This document shows, piece after piece, positions 7,668 through 17,213 of a stretch of DNA of 64,000 bases. The stretch comes from Nitrospira_E sp052156535 (lineage in GTDB: Bacteria > Nitrospirota > Nitrospiria > Nitrospirales > UBA8639): contig NZ_JBQKUP010000041.1 in NCBI RefSeq assembly GCF_052156535.1, positions 434,001-498,000 of the forward strand. Direction: 5' to 3'. The translations under genes and the position numbers were made by a program. The notes under the pieces were generated by a model, which saw only the letters and a program-made list of their open reading frames with translations, ran no database searches and had not been told where the DNA came from. Each line of letters starts with the position of its first letter. Position 1 is the first letter of the stretch.

Positions 7668-8858
7668 TCAGCTAGCAAGCATTTCACCAGGAACTGTGAA
7701 ATTAGATGGAATGGGAGCATAAGGATTTCGCAAGACTTTAATGAGTCTGCGTAAGGTATTGAATTTATTTATTCCTTCGCCTGTTGGAATTGAAACAGGA
7801 GCCGTGGTTAGGATAATTGCCCAGATCCTAGTATTGAAAGCCGGTCCAAAACACCGACTCAGTCCTTGAGCAATGATTTCCAAGTAGAGAGGAATATCTC
7901 TTGCTGAGACATGGCTCACGGCTAGGTCGATGAAAATTATTCCTGGTCCATCTTTTGGAATTTGCTGTCTTTTGCGGTTAAAGGTTTCGACAACTTTTGC
8001 TAAGTTGTGAGAATTGATTGTATGTAAATACACTCTCCAGTGATCTTCAAGGAACTTCTTTCCTGATTCATCTTTTGCAACGCGGGCGGCAGCCCATGCC
8101 GGGTTTTGCCCGCCAGGAATAAAAATTCCATTTCTTGAAGCGAATGGCGGATTCCCAAGGGTCATCCAATACCCATCTCCTTCAGGAGGAGGCAATGGGG
8201 GTGCGTAGATACCATAACCTAATCCGTGGAAAAGATATTCATTTGTATTTGGACTGAGGTGCTTTAGATTATTAATGATTTCTGGGATAATTTCTTCCTC
8301 AAGTGTGCTCAGTATTACGACAATAATTTCTAGGCCAGCATGATTTTGTTCTTTTATTAGAGACAGCAGATTTTTTGTCGGACCTTCTGGTTTAGGCTTT
8401 AAAGGTATGTACGGGTCCCTTTGAGTACATTCAGCGTGCAAATTAAGGCTCCCCCTTGAAAGAAGAAGATCTGCCGTTTTGGATCCCTGGGAGGGGATGA
8501 TAAATTTAGTTTCAAACCCTTCTCTGACGCATAGCCCAGAAGCATAAATTTCATACCACACCTTCAGAAATTCATTGGCTTTAAGTCTTGTGTGAATGGC
8601 GGTCTTATAGTTTTCCAAATTCCTGGCTAATCTCAAATCTTCAGCAAGACTGGTCAGGGAAATCTTTTTTTCGGATATCTCGAAAACACCTTTTGTAGGA
8701 TATTCGCTTAAGGCTATCCTAGTTTCCTTCCATTGTGAGGGAACTGGATGGGATGTCTTATGGAGGTTAGCTTTCTTTGTAAGCCATTTGACTCCAAATT
8801 CCTCTTCAATAGTTTTGACTGCATTTTGATGATTCGTCAGGCTAGCCAAACGTAACAC
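7668..8858 (-). CDS. Uncharacterised AT-rich protein with a possible degenerate PD-(D/E)xK fold
   Basis: 396 residues with no signal peptide or membrane segment. A central region (about 118-150) reads FETKFIIPSQGSKTADLLL then LNLHAECTQRD. This resembles the D-x(n)-E-x-K core of restriction-endonuclease-like folds, with Thr in place of the usual Lys. A later block (HWRVYLHTINSHNLAKVV, then KDGPGIIFIDLAVS) looks like a structured alpha/beta C-terminal domain. The gene is clearly more AT-rich than its neighbours and has no operon partner, being bounded by gaps of 249 and 99 bases. This fits horizontal acquisition. No family name can be given. Confidence 0.6.
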   Translation of the reverse strand: MLRLASLTNHQNAVKTIEEEFGVKWLTKKANLHKTSHPVPSQWKETRIALSEYPTKGVFEISEKKISLTSLAEDLRLARNLENYKTAIHTRLKANEFLKVWYEIYASGLCVREGFETKFIIPSQGSKTADLLLSRGSLNLHAECTQRDPYIPLKPKPEGPTKNLLSLIKEQNHAGLEIIVVILSTLEEEIIPEIINNLKHLSPNTNEYLFHGLGYGIYAPPLPPPEGDGYWMTLGNPPFASRNGIFIPGGQNPAWAAARVAKDESGKKFLEDHWRVYLHTINSHNLAKVVETFNRKRQQIPKDGPGIIFIDLAVSHVSARDIPLYLEIIAQGLSRCFGPAFNTRIWAIILTTAPVSIPTGEGINKFNTLRRLIKVLRNPYAPIPSNFTVPGEMLAS

Positions 8859-8957
8859 GTTAATGCTCCGGGAATCATATTGATAGAAAAGACCAAATGA
8901 GCCACGCCACGAGCAAGCTATTGAGGGAATTTTCCCCTGCCGGTGTCAGGAATTCTC

Positions 8958-10715
8958 TTATTCCTTATAGAGGCGGATGGTGACTTTTTGCCCTTTAATT
9001 CTTGTCCGGCCTAGAGCCTTGATAATGCCATGGACATGCTCTTCAGGCACTTTGACCAGAGAGAATTGATCGGAGACTTTAATGGGGCCAATGACATTCG
9101 AATTAATTCCGGCCTCGTTGGCGATGGCACCGACCAGATCTCCTGTGCGGACCCCTGCCATTCGACCGGCGTTCACATGCAAGGTTGCCATGCTTGTGGA
9201 TTGACGGTGACGTTCCCGCCTGCCGGCGGCCCTACCCCCTCCACCTCCTCTGAGAGCCCTTCCAGTGTCTTGGAGATCCGATGGCCCTCGCCTTGGCCGT
9301 CTGGACGTCTGGGATGTGTCAGGTGCCCGGTCCCGTATTGTAGGAATATCCTCTTCCACCCGATTACCTGTTTTTGACCCATAGGCCAATTGAAGGGCGG
9401 CTGCGGCGACATCCGCAGGGTCAAATTTTTCGGTGAGGGTGGTGACGACGACTCGGAATGGCTCAAAGTCGTTGGCCTTGAGAATTTCTTGAATAGAAAC
9501 GCCAATCTGTCCAAGGCGCTTGGCTTGAAGATCGGCCCCCGTCGGGAGGGTGCCCATCTCGACTTTGGATTTGGTCACCCGCTCAATATTTTGCAGCAGC
9601 CAGCGCTCCCGGGATTCCACAAGGGTGATAGCTTCACCAGCCCGTCCGGCGCGTCCGGTTCGTCCGATACGATGGACGTAGGCTTCGGGAGAGGACGGGA
9701 CATCGTAATTCACGACGTGTGAAACGTGAGGAATATCCAGACCCCGGGCCGCCACGTCCGTCGCAACAAGCAGCTCGGTTTTCCCGGCACGAAACGATTG
9801 CATCACCCGATCTCGTTGAGCCTGGTTCATCCCGCCATGCAGGCCTTCTCCCCGGTATCCGCGGCCGTTGAGCATGGAGGTCAGCTCATCGACTTCCAAG
9901 CGTGTTCGGCAAAACACCAGGGCGGACTTTGGACTGGACATATCCAGGATTCTGGCAAGGGCCGCCACTTTATGTGGCCTGGCCACAAGATAGGCCGTCT
10001 GGTGCACCCGAGGAGTCATCCCGGCCTTTACGGGTTCCTTGATGATCTGAATCTCGATGGGGTTGCGTAGATGATGTCGTGCGATGGATGCAATGCGTGG
10101 AGGCATGGTTGCTGAAAATAGTGCGGTCTGCCTGGTCGTCGGCGTTTGTTTCAGAATGGCATCCAGATCTTCTGCGAACCCCATATTCAGCATCTCATCA
10201 GCTTCATCCAGGACCACGATCTGAAGGTCTTTGAGATGAAGAGTTTTGCGCCGGATATGGTCCAGTGCCCGGCCTGGCGTCGCCACAACGATATCAACCC
10301 CGCGTTTCAACGCGATGAGCTGTGGTCGGATGGCTTGACCTCCATAAACCGCGAGGATGGCGATGGCCTGTTGCTTCCCATAACGTTGGACAGCCTCACA
10401 AACTTGTATGGCCAATTCGCGGGTGGGCACGAGAATAAGGGCTGAAGGATGTGGCTGCTTGGGCGAATGGGCAAGACGCTGGAGCAAGGGAAGCGTGAAT
10501 GCAGCGGTTTTTCCAGTTCCGGTTGCGGCACGCCCCAGAAGGTCGTTTCCGGCCAATAGCGGTGGAATGGCTTCGCGTTGGATGGGGGTGGGCTCTTCAT
10601 ATCCTAATGCCTCGAGCGTGGTCAGCAGCGCCGCTTCAAGGCCAAGAGCGGCAAAGCCGGGTGAAAAGCCCTTCATCGTTGGAGCCGTGGGTGAGTTGGA
10701 GGCATCGTGTTTCAT
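8958..10715 (-). CDS. deaD: DEAD-box ATP-dependent RNA helicase with DbpA/CsdA-type RNA-binding domain
   Basis: 585 residues. Q motif near 41-47, Walker A AATGTGKT at 63-70, PTREL near 97-101, TPGR near 146-149, DEAD at 170-173, SAT and RGLDIP motifs, and HRIGRTGRAGRAGEA in domain 2. A basic Arg/Gly-rich linker (about residues 470-510) follows, then a C-terminal domain starting TLHVNAGRMAGVRTGDLVGAI of the DbpA RNA-binding family. Expected role: unwinding of structured RNA in ribosome assembly and cold-shock translation. A 547-base region without a convincing gene precedes it, in keeping with a long regulated leader as known for csdA, though no specific element is proven. Confidence 0.93.
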   Translation of the reverse strand: MKHDASNSPTAPTMKGFSPGFAALGLEAALLTTLEALGYEEPTPIQREAIPPLLAGNDLLGRAATGTGKTAAFTLPLLQRLAHSPKQPHPSALILVPTRELAIQVCEAVQRYGKQQAIAILAVYGGQAIRPQLIALKRGVDIVVATPGRALDHIRRKTLHLKDLQIVVLDEADEMLNMGFAEDLDAILKQTPTTRQTALFSATMPPRIASIARHHLRNPIEIQIIKEPVKAGMTPRVHQTAYLVARPHKVAALARILDMSSPKSALVFCRTRLEVDELTSMLNGRGYRGEGLHGGMNQAQRDRVMQSFRAGKTELLVATDVAARGLDIPHVSHVVNYDVPSSPEAYVHRIGRTGRAGRAGEAITLVESRERWLLQNIERVTKSKVEMGTLPTGADLQAKRLGQIGVSIQEILKANDFEPFRVVVTTLTEKFDPADVAAAALQLAYGSKTGNRVEEDIPTIRDRAPDTSQTSRRPRRGPSDLQDTGRALRGGGGGRAAGRRERHRQSTSMATLHVNAGRMAGVRTGDLVGAIANEAGINSNVIGPIKVSDQFSLVKVPEEHVHGIIKALGRTRIKGQKVTIRLYKE

Positions 10716-11262
10716 GACGGTTTTGCAACCTTTCTGGATGAGGTCCTGATATTGTGTGCAGGCCGACTTTGTGCCGGTCTGTCGATATGTGGTGTTCGTT
10801 AAAGACGAAAAGAAGGGACGGTGGAAACCGTCTTCCTTGGGCTGGTTGGCCTCACCTTTAAGAGACTGGGCCTTCTTACCGTTGTCCTACCCCGCGACCC
10901 GATGGTCGTGTCGCGCCGGGCAGCATATGGTCCCTGACCATGATGACGAAACCGTGAAAGGTCACGACAACTCGTGACCTCTTTTAAGGGATGTCTGCCT
11001 GTCGGTTATGTGGGGTGGTCGTCTAACGAGCCTTACCTGTCTATACTTCTTTTACCAGGAAGGGGAAACCAATTCCTAGCTCTCTGTATGAAAAATGATT
11101 CTTGGTGGGCTCAAAATGGCAGGTGGGAGAAGCGTGCGTTGAAGCTTTTTCACAATAAAATGACTTGTGAATCGGGTAGAATTTTGAGAAATTGACGGGT
11201 CTTAGTGTTTCCATTTGTCAAAGTAGCAGGTTCTGCCATCTATCACGCGTCAGGAGGTTGAT
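10716..11262. other. Intergenic region upstream of deaD (minus) and the DUF4412 gene (plus)
   Basis: 547 bases between divergent genes. Two short open frames on the plus strand (10756-10977 and 10974-11195) have no recognisable family and mixed low-complexity composition, so they are not called. Visible structure: a short hairpin around 10815-10835 (GACGGT/ACCGTC) and the perfect 8-bp stem at 10960-10979. An AGGAGG ribosome binding site precedes the ATG at 11263. The region probably contains both promoters and a long leader for the helicase. Confidence 0.5.
10960..10979. promoter_or_regulatory. Perfect inverted repeat (8-bp arms, 4-base loop)
   Basis: GGTCACGA, loop CAAC, TCGTGACC, followed by TCTTTT on the plus strand. 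It lies about 245 bases upstream of the helicase start and 283 bases upstream of the DUF4412 gene. It could be an operator, or a terminator-like hairpin in the long helicase leader; the short T run gives weak support for a plus-strand terminator. Function is not established. Confidence 0.4.
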
Positions 11263-12096
11263 ATGGTGAAGGTTCTGGGTCTTGTGGGCGGGTTGGTGCT
11301 GGGTATTCAGACCACGGTCTGTGCAGGCGTGGTTTTTCATGTCGAGACCTCCTTTCCCAATCGGACAGCGGTCCCTTCCAGAATCGACGCGATGACGGTT
11401 GACGGGAAGAAACTGAAAATGACGATCAATGAGGCGGGAACCACGCAATCTACATTTATTTATCGAGGCGATCTGGAGGAAATTCTGCTGATCAATCATG
11501 GAGATCAGACCTGGCGTGCGATGGACAAGGCCACGATGGTTAGTCTTGGCCAACAGATCAACCCGGCCATGGAAAAGATGCAGGAAATGTTGAAGAGTAT
11601 GCCACCGGAACGACGAGCCATGATGGAAAAGATGTTTGCCGGGCAGGGGATTAATCCTGCCATGTTGGGCGGGAAGGTCGAGATGCAGGTCAAAAAAACG
11701 GGCGAAAGGCAGACCATCAATGGCTATCCCTGTGTGAAATATGAAACCTGGCGGGAAAGCGAAAAAGTTGCAGAACATTGCGTGAGTGATTGGAAGCAGG
11801 TTCCCGGCAGCCAGGAAGCCCGAGGCGTGTTTCAAGATATGGCTGCCTTTTCTCAGGAGGTCTGGCAAGGAGCATTCAAAGGTAATGGAGGTCCAGCGTC
11901 GTTTTTTGAATCCCTAGGGAAAATTGAAGGCTACCCGGTGTTCACGAGAATTTTCTCCAATGAAACCATTGTCACAGAAAGCCGGTTGACCGGAGTAGAG
12001 GAGAAGTCGGTCGCCGCGAAGGAATTTGACCCTCCCGACGATTATGTCAAAAAAGATTTCTTGCCGAAAAATCTTTCCTCTCCCATGGGGCAATAG
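11263..12096 (+). CDS. Exported DUF4412-family protein
   Basis: 277 residues. A short hydrophobic N-terminus (VLGLVGGLVLGIQTTVCAG) is a signal peptide cleaved near residue 21. The body has the DUF4412 pattern: a beta-rich VFHVETSFPN start, SRIDAMTVDGKKLKM, TFIYRGDLEEILLINH, a Met-rich helical insert (about 100-140: MEKMQEMLKSMPPERRAMMEKMF), then ERQTINGYPCVKYETW and a second beta region with AEHCVSDW. Two Cys pairs could form disulfides. It is likely a periplasmic or surface protein of unknown function. AGGAGG lies 6 bases before the ATG. It is monocistronic. Confidence 0.75.
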   Translation: MVKVLGLVGGLVLGIQTTVCAGVVFHVETSFPNRTAVPSRIDAMTVDGKKLKMTINEAGTTQSTFIYRGDLEEILLINHGDQTWRAMDKATMVSLGQQINPAMEKMQEMLKSMPPERRAMMEKMFAGQGINPAMLGGKVEMQVKKTGERQTINGYPCVKYETWRESEKVAEHCVSDWKQVPGSQEARGVFQDMAAFSQEVWQGAFKGNGGPASFFESLGKIEGYPVFTRIFSNETIVTESRLTGVEEKSVAAKEFDPPDDYVKKDFLPKNLSSPMGQ

Positions 12097-12506
12097 GAGA
12101 GAAGAGCATTGCTGAGTTTCAGGTTTCTCTCCCTGGACTCTGATCCTTCGCATCCGGTTCAGGATGCCCGGTGGATAAAGGTGGATGAGGCCTACCAGAA
12201 GCATATGGGCGCCGGTCACTGTCTGCGTGGTCCGATCGAATTTTCTATACAAGAGAATTCCATTATCTCCCTCGTTGATCCTTCATGACCCTCATCTTGA
12301 TTTGAATGCCCACCGTGCGGTGGTACGTGTGGTGGCGCCTCCCCCAATGTTCGGCGGAATGATAGGCGAGGTGATGGCATTGGCCCAGATGGTATTGGGC
12401 ATACTGCACAAGGATATTAGGAAGTTGAGGAACGCAGATTCCGTGCCATAAGAAATCCTTCCGGCATCCGGTTTCACATGCCCGTTCTTCATGGTAGTTT
12501 CGAAGC
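12097..12506. other. Intergenic region upstream of nhaA, no gene recognised
   Basis: 410 bases. Open frames here are short, unsupported and lack ribosome binding sites. The segment around 12310-12345 (CACCGTGCGGTG then repeated GTGGTG) is locally self-complementary. The nhaA promoter is presumably in the second half. No known riboswitch or small RNA was recognised. Confidence 0.4.
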
Positions 12507-13814
12507 ATGAAGAAAACTCCAGTTGATACTTGGCTGACAGATCCCCTTAACAGCTTTCTTGGCAGGCAGACCACCAGTGGCATGGTGCTATTCGTTGCCG
12601 CCCTGCTGGCATTGATCGTGGCCAATTCTCCCTTTGCGGACGCCTACCACCATCTTTGGGACAACGAAATCTCAGTCGGGTTTAACGATTTCGTGATCAC
12701 CAAGACCCTGCACCATTGGATCAATGATGGGTTGATGGCTGTCTTCTTCTTTGTGATCGGGTTGGAACTGAAGCGCGAGATCATGGCGGGTGAACTAAGC
12801 AATCCCCGTGATGCGCTGCTCCCTATCGCAGCGGGGGTAGGCGGCATGGTTGTGCCGGCGTTGATCTATCTGGCGTTCAATTCGTCGGGCGACGCCAGTG
12901 ACGGATGGGGCATTCCCATGGCGACCGATATCGCCTTCGCGCTCGGCATCATCTCCCTGTTGGGCAACAGGGTCCCATTATCACTTAAAGTATTTCTGAC
13001 CGCTCTTGCGATCGCGGATGACCTGGGCGCGGTGCTGGTCATTGCAGTTTTTTATACATCACACATCGATCTCATCAATCTGGCGGCCGGTGCGGGATTC
13101 ATGATCCTGCTGGTGACGTCCAACCTGCTGGGTGTCCGCAACATTTTGTGGTATGGACTGCTGGGAATCGGCGGCCTGTGGCTGGCGTTTCTCTTATCAG
13201 GAGTGCATGCCACCATTGCCGCGGTGCTGGCCGCATTCACGATTCCTGCCAATGTGAAAATCTCGGACAAGGGATTCGTTTCACGCATTAAAACATTGGG
13301 GGACAGATTCGAGACAGCCAAAAGCAATGACCTGACTCTGGTGACAGATGAGCAACTCCATGTGCTTGAAGACATTCGCGCGGTGGCCAGGGAGGCACTG
13401 ACTCCGCTCCAACGGCTGGAACATGGCATGCACCCCTTCGTGGCGTTTGTGGTGATGCCGGTCTTTGCGTTGGCGAATGCCGGCATCAGCTTTCCGGCTG
13501 ACTTCATGAATCAGTTGGCCAGTCCGGTCACATTAGGAGTGGCATCGGGACTGCTCGGGGGAAAGGTGTTGGGCATCATGGGCATGTGCTACATCCTGAT
13601 TCATTGGCGGTGGGCCTCTTTTCCGGAACAGACCGGCTGGCGGCATCTCTTTGGTGCTGCGATGCTTGCTTCGGTGGGGTTTACGATGTCGCTGTTTATC
13701 ACCGGACTGGCTTTCAACGATGACGTATTGATCCTCCAAGCCAAGTTGGGCATCCTGCTGGCCTCGTTGATAGGTGGAATTTCTGGGTACTTTCTGCTGC
13801 GGCGGGCAGGATGA
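12507..13814 (+). CDS. nhaA: Na+/H+ antiporter NhaA
   Basis: 435 residues with about twelve hydrophobic segments. Diagnostic motifs: HHWINDGLMAVFFFVIGLELKRE, MATDIAFALGI, and LAIADDLGAVLVIAVFY, which carries the paired Asp residues that bind Na+ and H+. The C-terminal membrane segments include GGKVLGIMG and SVGFTMSLFI. A cytoplasmic loop (about 255-305, rich in Asp/Glu/Lys) separates the helical bundles. It exports Na+ in exchange for protons at the inner membrane, giving salt and alkaline pH tolerance. It is a single gene, which suits saline or osmotically variable habitats but is common elsewhere. Confidence 0.95.
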   Translation: MKKTPVDTWLTDPLNSFLGRQTTSGMVLFVAALLALIVANSPFADAYHHLWDNEISVGFNDFVITKTLHHWINDGLMAVFFFVIGLELKREIMAGELSNPRDALLPIAAGVGGMVVPALIYLAFNSSGDASDGWGIPMATDIAFALGIISLLGNRVPLSLKVFLTALAIADDLGAVLVIAVFYTSHIDLINLAAGAGFMILLVTSNLLGVRNILWYGLLGIGGLWLAFLLSGVHATIAAVLAAFTIPANVKISDKGFVSRIKTLGDRFETAKSNDLTLVTDEQLHVLEDIRAVAREALTPLQRLEHGMHPFVAFVVMPVFALANAGISFPADFMNQLASPVTLGVASGLLGGKVLGIMGMCYILIHWRWASFPEQTGWRHLFGAAMLASVGFTMSLFITGLAFNDDVLILQAKLGILLASLIGGISGYFLLRRAG

Positions 13815-13972
13815 ATTTCTCAATAGAAGACTGTGGATTGTGCAGTGGAAATGTGCCGTGCGGGAAGTTGCAAAATGATCAAACCCGAGGCTGGAAATGC
13901 TTCAGGAAGATTATTTGCGAGGGCTACCGCTACAGGACTGCTATACCCACGTGAAATTTTTTCTCGTGTACG

Positions 13973-14980
13973 TTACCGGGATTCAATGAGTTGGATCGCA
14001 TGCTCCGCAGCCGACCGCACTTCGGGATCGGTTTCTTTTTCCAACAATGTTGAGAGTGGAGAGAGAAACGTGGTGTCGCCAATCTCGCCAAGTTGGGTCA
14101 TGGCCGCCCCCCGTTCAGTGGGTTGCGCTTTTTTGGCAACCGTCCATAAGACTGCTTGCGCTTCAGGGGTATGAAACTCCCCCTGTCCGAGTTCCTGAAT
14201 GATATTCAACCTGGCGCGTTGTTGGACAATAGCCTGAGTCGCTCCCCGGGCTCCGGCCGCATTCACCAACTCTTTTTGGGTAAAGGGCCTTACCAACACC
14301 TCCATTAACATCTCCTGTGCATTCTGGTCCCGATCAATATGTCCCCGAATCAGATCTCCAACAAAACAGTAATACGGATCTTCCTCCAGATTACCAATCG
14401 CGTCCCAATACAGACTTCCGAGGGGAACCGCATTGGGTTCTGCTTCAAAGTGATGTGAAAAGATTTTGCCTAAACGGTCATGCACCAGCTTCATGTCGTA
14501 GCGGATTGCCGTCGCTTGTTCCAATACCTGAAACTGTCCGCTGGGTATTTCCTCATATTGAATGTATAGCATCGCATCATGTGGTTGCTTGGGATCAAAG
14601 ACCACCTGAAACCCCGCATCTTCCAGTTTGAGTTTCAAGGTCACCCCCACATTGTAGGGTGGACTCGGCACATTCAACCACGTTTGGACAGTGCCGGCGA
14701 CGAGTATGGTCTGAATGTTCTGTAGGATTTTTTGATCCTCCTGCGACCATGAGGACTTGGTCAGCGGCTCCTCATGTGCCCACAGTCCATCCGTGAGAGA
14801 AATCACCAGGGTCAGACTGATCAGCAGGACGGACGCGCTCCGAGCAGGCCTCAGGTATCGGATCCCTAATCGCTGCCGTGGCCGCTCGGCATGTCGTTCA
14901 TGTTCGTATCGTGGGGAGAAAAAGAAAAGAAGTCTGCTCGGATTGCATCGGCTGAGACTGTGAAGCATAGAACGCTCCAT
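13973..14980 (-). CDS. Exported HEAT-repeat protein
   Basis: 335 residues. The N-terminus is long and basic, with a hydrophobic segment at about residues 47-65 (SASVLLISLTLVISLTDGLWA). Either this is an uncleaved anchor or the true start lies further in; no downstream ATG just before the segment settles it. Middle region about 75-250 is unfamiliar alpha/beta sequence (TWLNVPSPPYNVGVTLKLKL). The last 90 residues form HEAT-like helices (RARLNIIQELGQ, ERGAAMTQLGEIGDTTFLSPLSTLLEKETDPEVRSAAEHAIQLIE), a protein-interaction scaffold. It converges with nhaA across a 158-base gap. Function unknown, location probably periplasmic. Confidence 0.65.
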   Translation of the reverse strand: MERSMLHSLSRCNPSRLLFFFSPRYEHERHAERPRQRLGIRYLRPARSASVLLISLTLVISLTDGLWAHEEPLTKSSWSQEDQKILQNIQTILVAGTVQTWLNVPSPPYNVGVTLKLKLEDAGFQVVFDPKQPHDAMLYIQYEEIPSGQFQVLEQATAIRYDMKLVHDRLGKIFSHHFEAEPNAVPLGSLYWDAIGNLEEDPYYCFVGDLIRGHIDRDQNAQEMLMEVLVRPFTQKELVNAAGARGATQAIVQQRARLNIIQELGQGEFHTPEAQAVLWTVAKKAQPTERGAAMTQLGEIGDTTFLSPLSTLLEKETDPEVRSAAEHAIQLIESR

Positions 14981-15241
14981 TGGGTTGGACGACTCTGGTC
15001 TCTCCGGCCATCAAGAACGTAGTAGGTATACCCTATCAAGAGTGAATGCGAAATTCCAAATCTTCCTGATGTCATGCTGACCCTTCTAGTTCTTCTTTTT
15101 CCTCTTCACACCTTGACTAATTTAATGAATTGACCAAAAATCTCCTCTCAGCCGATCCTCGCATCTGCGATGGAAAATAAACTGGAACAGAAGAAGGCTC
15201 GTTCACACTGACACGCCCAACCGTAATTCGGAGGTACCTTC

Positions 15242-16828
15242 ATGACGACATCCGCGCAGCATCCCTACCACCCGATTATCTATGTCCGTGGCTTCGCAGC
15301 GACACAGAGCGAGATTGAGGAAACGGTGGCCGACCCTTATATGGGATTTAATATTGGCTCGACCAAATCGCGCACGGCCTGGACCGGCGACGTGAAGCGT
15401 TTTTATTTTGAGTCGCCCCTCGTGCGGTTAATGAGCGACCACGAATATGAGGATGTGTTTGTGGATGGAGACGACCTCGTGTTAGCTGAGCGTACCGAGT
15501 ATCCCGTCCCATACCGCTCGATTATCATCTACCGCTATTACGATGAAGCCTCAAAAGACTTTGGGGATGGCAAGACGCCGCCCATCGAGCACTTCGCCAA
15601 AGGCCTGGGCACTCTCATTCTGCGCCTGCGCGAAAAGGTCTGTGCGAATAAGGCCAATAAAGTCACGTCCAAAGACTTTCGCGTGTATCTCGTGGCGCAT
15701 TCCATGGGAGGGCTGATCTGCCGGGCCTTTCTACAGAATACGAAACTCGGCTCAGCGGAGGCGCGAGGTGCGGTTAATAAGGTCTTTACCTATGCCACGC
15801 CTCACAATGGTATTGACATGCGGATCGTACGCAATGTTCCGGGCTGGCTCTCGTTCGGCGATATCAATAACTTCAATCGCGGCAAAATGGCCTCCTATCT
15901 TGCGGTGCCCAAGGGTAATGACGTTTCGGTGGTGAAAAACTTTCCGCCCGAGCGCATCTTTAATCTGGTCGGCACCGATTCACGCGATTATACCGTGGCC
16001 GGCGGCATCTCGGCGTGGGCGGCGGGCGATGCCAGCGACGGTCTGGTGCGCCTCGAGAATGCCACCACGCATGGCGCGGGTCCCAACGGCAAGGATGTGA
16101 GTTCGCCCCGCGCGTTTGTGCACAGGAGCCATTCGGGCCATTACGGTATTGTGAACTCCGAGGAAGGCTACCAGAACCTCACGCGGTTCCTGTTCGGTAA
16201 ATTGCGCGTGGATGGCATTCTGAACATCGACGACATCACGTTACCGGTGGAGGTGCAAAAGGCACTTGACGACGGTAAGACAGTGCGGGCGTCGTATCAG
16301 TTCGAAATTGCCGCCAGCGTGCGCGGCTGTCAGTGGCAGATGACGCGGCGCGAGGTGCGCGAGAGTTCGGCAATCTTCCGGAGCTACGATGAACTCTTTC
16401 CCGGAAAGGCCGGGACCAAGCGCAAGCCGGATCGCACGAAGAGTCCACACCTCTTCTCCATTTTTCTTGATCCGAACAAGAGCGTCAAAACTTCAAAATC
16501 CGTTAGCTTCGCCTTCGATATCAAGGTCCTGGTACCCGATTACGTTGTGGATGGCCTGTTGTTTATGAAACGGCACTACGAGGGTGGGTTCATCTATCGT
16601 GAGCTGGTTCTCGTCGAGGCCTTCCCCGATGATACGGAACCGGCTGGTTGGCGCATCAAGTATGGCTACCAGGACATGAATCCCGGCAAACCCGGTAAAG
16701 ACGTAGACACCCGTCCTCTCATCAAGGGAAAACCGAATTCCGGCATTGCTTTCGATATCCCCATCGAGCAGAACGCTCGCCCCGGCCTGGTTGGAACGTT
16801 ACGCATCGAAGCCCGGCCATGGGCTTGA
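15242..16828 (+). CDS. Lipase-like alpha/beta hydrolase with C-terminal beta domain
   Basis: 528 residues, no signal peptide. It starts at ATG 15242, eight bases after GGAGG. The N-terminal half is an alpha/beta hydrolase: HPIIYVRGFAATQSEIEE (oxyanion region), nucleophile S154 in VAHSMGGLICRAF, and likely acid and His residues in the DASDGLVRLENAT and HRSHSGHYGI blocks (about 260-300). It resembles PGAP1/triacylglycerol-lipase-type esterases. The C-terminal half (about 330-528) is a beta-rich domain of unknown type. A decayed fragment homologous to residues about 350-400 lies at 34028-34171. Substrate unknown; perhaps an intracellular lipid esterase. Confidence 0.72.
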   Translation: MTTSAQHPYHPIIYVRGFAATQSEIEETVADPYMGFNIGSTKSRTAWTGDVKRFYFESPLVRLMSDHEYEDVFVDGDDLVLAERTEYPVPYRSIIIYRYYDEASKDFGDGKTPPIEHFAKGLGTLILRLREKVCANKANKVTSKDFRVYLVAHSMGGLICRAFLQNTKLGSAEARGAVNKVFTYATPHNGIDMRIVRNVPGWLSFGDINNFNRGKMASYLAVPKGNDVSVVKNFPPERIFNLVGTDSRDYTVAGGISAWAAGDASDGLVRLENATTHGAGPNGKDVSSPRAFVHRSHSGHYGIVNSEEGYQNLTRFLFGKLRVDGILNIDDITLPVEVQKALDDGKTVRASYQFEIAASVRGCQWQMTRREVRESSAIFRSYDELFPGKAGTKRKPDRTKSPHLFSIFLDPNKSVKTSKSVSFAFDIKVLVPDYVVDGLLFMKRHYEGGFIYRELVLVEAFPDDTEPAGWRIKYGYQDMNPGKPGKDVDTRPLIKGKPNSGIAFDIPIEQNARPGLVGTLRIEARPWA

Positions 16829-16956
16829 GTAGGGGATGACGTGAGCGGGCTCCGAACTGCCGAATGGACAGCATTGTTCGTACCGTAAATTATTTCTATA
16901 TGCGGTATTGGGCTTTCTGGGTTAAACTCACATAATTAAAATTGGGAGGTATCGTG

Positions 16957-17166
16957 ATGAATACAAAACTGAAAAACCTTCCAGTCGACGAGCGAATCAA
17001 GCTCGTTGAAGAATTATGGGATAGCATTGCCTCCGATCAGAAGGTGCTACCCCTTACCGACGAGCAAAAGGCGGAACTCGATAAACGTCTCGATGCCTAC
17101 GAAGTCGATAGAAACCCTGGTCGCATCGCAACCGAATCTATCAGGGAAATTCGGCGCAAGTTGTGA
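16957..17166 (+). CDS. Addiction-module antitoxin-like protein (PF09720 type), no toxin partner
   Basis: 69 residues from ATG 16957, six bases after GGGAGGT; the frame's upstream Met would bypass this site. Family pattern: LPVDERIKLVEELWDSIA, then LTDEQKAELDKRLDAYE, and a C-terminal ESIREIRRKL toxin-binding helix. Such antitoxins normally precede a RelE/ParE-type toxin gene by a few bases. Here the next frame (17214) is an unrelated broken nuclease-like gene, so the antitoxin is an orphan. It is similar in type, though not close in sequence, to the antitoxin at 22062-22277. Confidence 0.75.
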   Translation: MNTKLKNLPVDERIKLVEELWDSIASDQKVLPLTDEQKAELDKRLDAYEVDRNPGRIATESIREIRRKL

Positions 17167-17213
17167 CTCGTTTATGCGGATATTTCTAAATCATTATTAG
17201 TCAAAATAAGTAA

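Noticed and set aside
10756..11195. Two short plus-strand proteins upstream of the DUF4412 gene
   Set aside because: No family features, no strong ribosome binding sites, unusual amino acid mix, and they overlap a probable regulatory leader.
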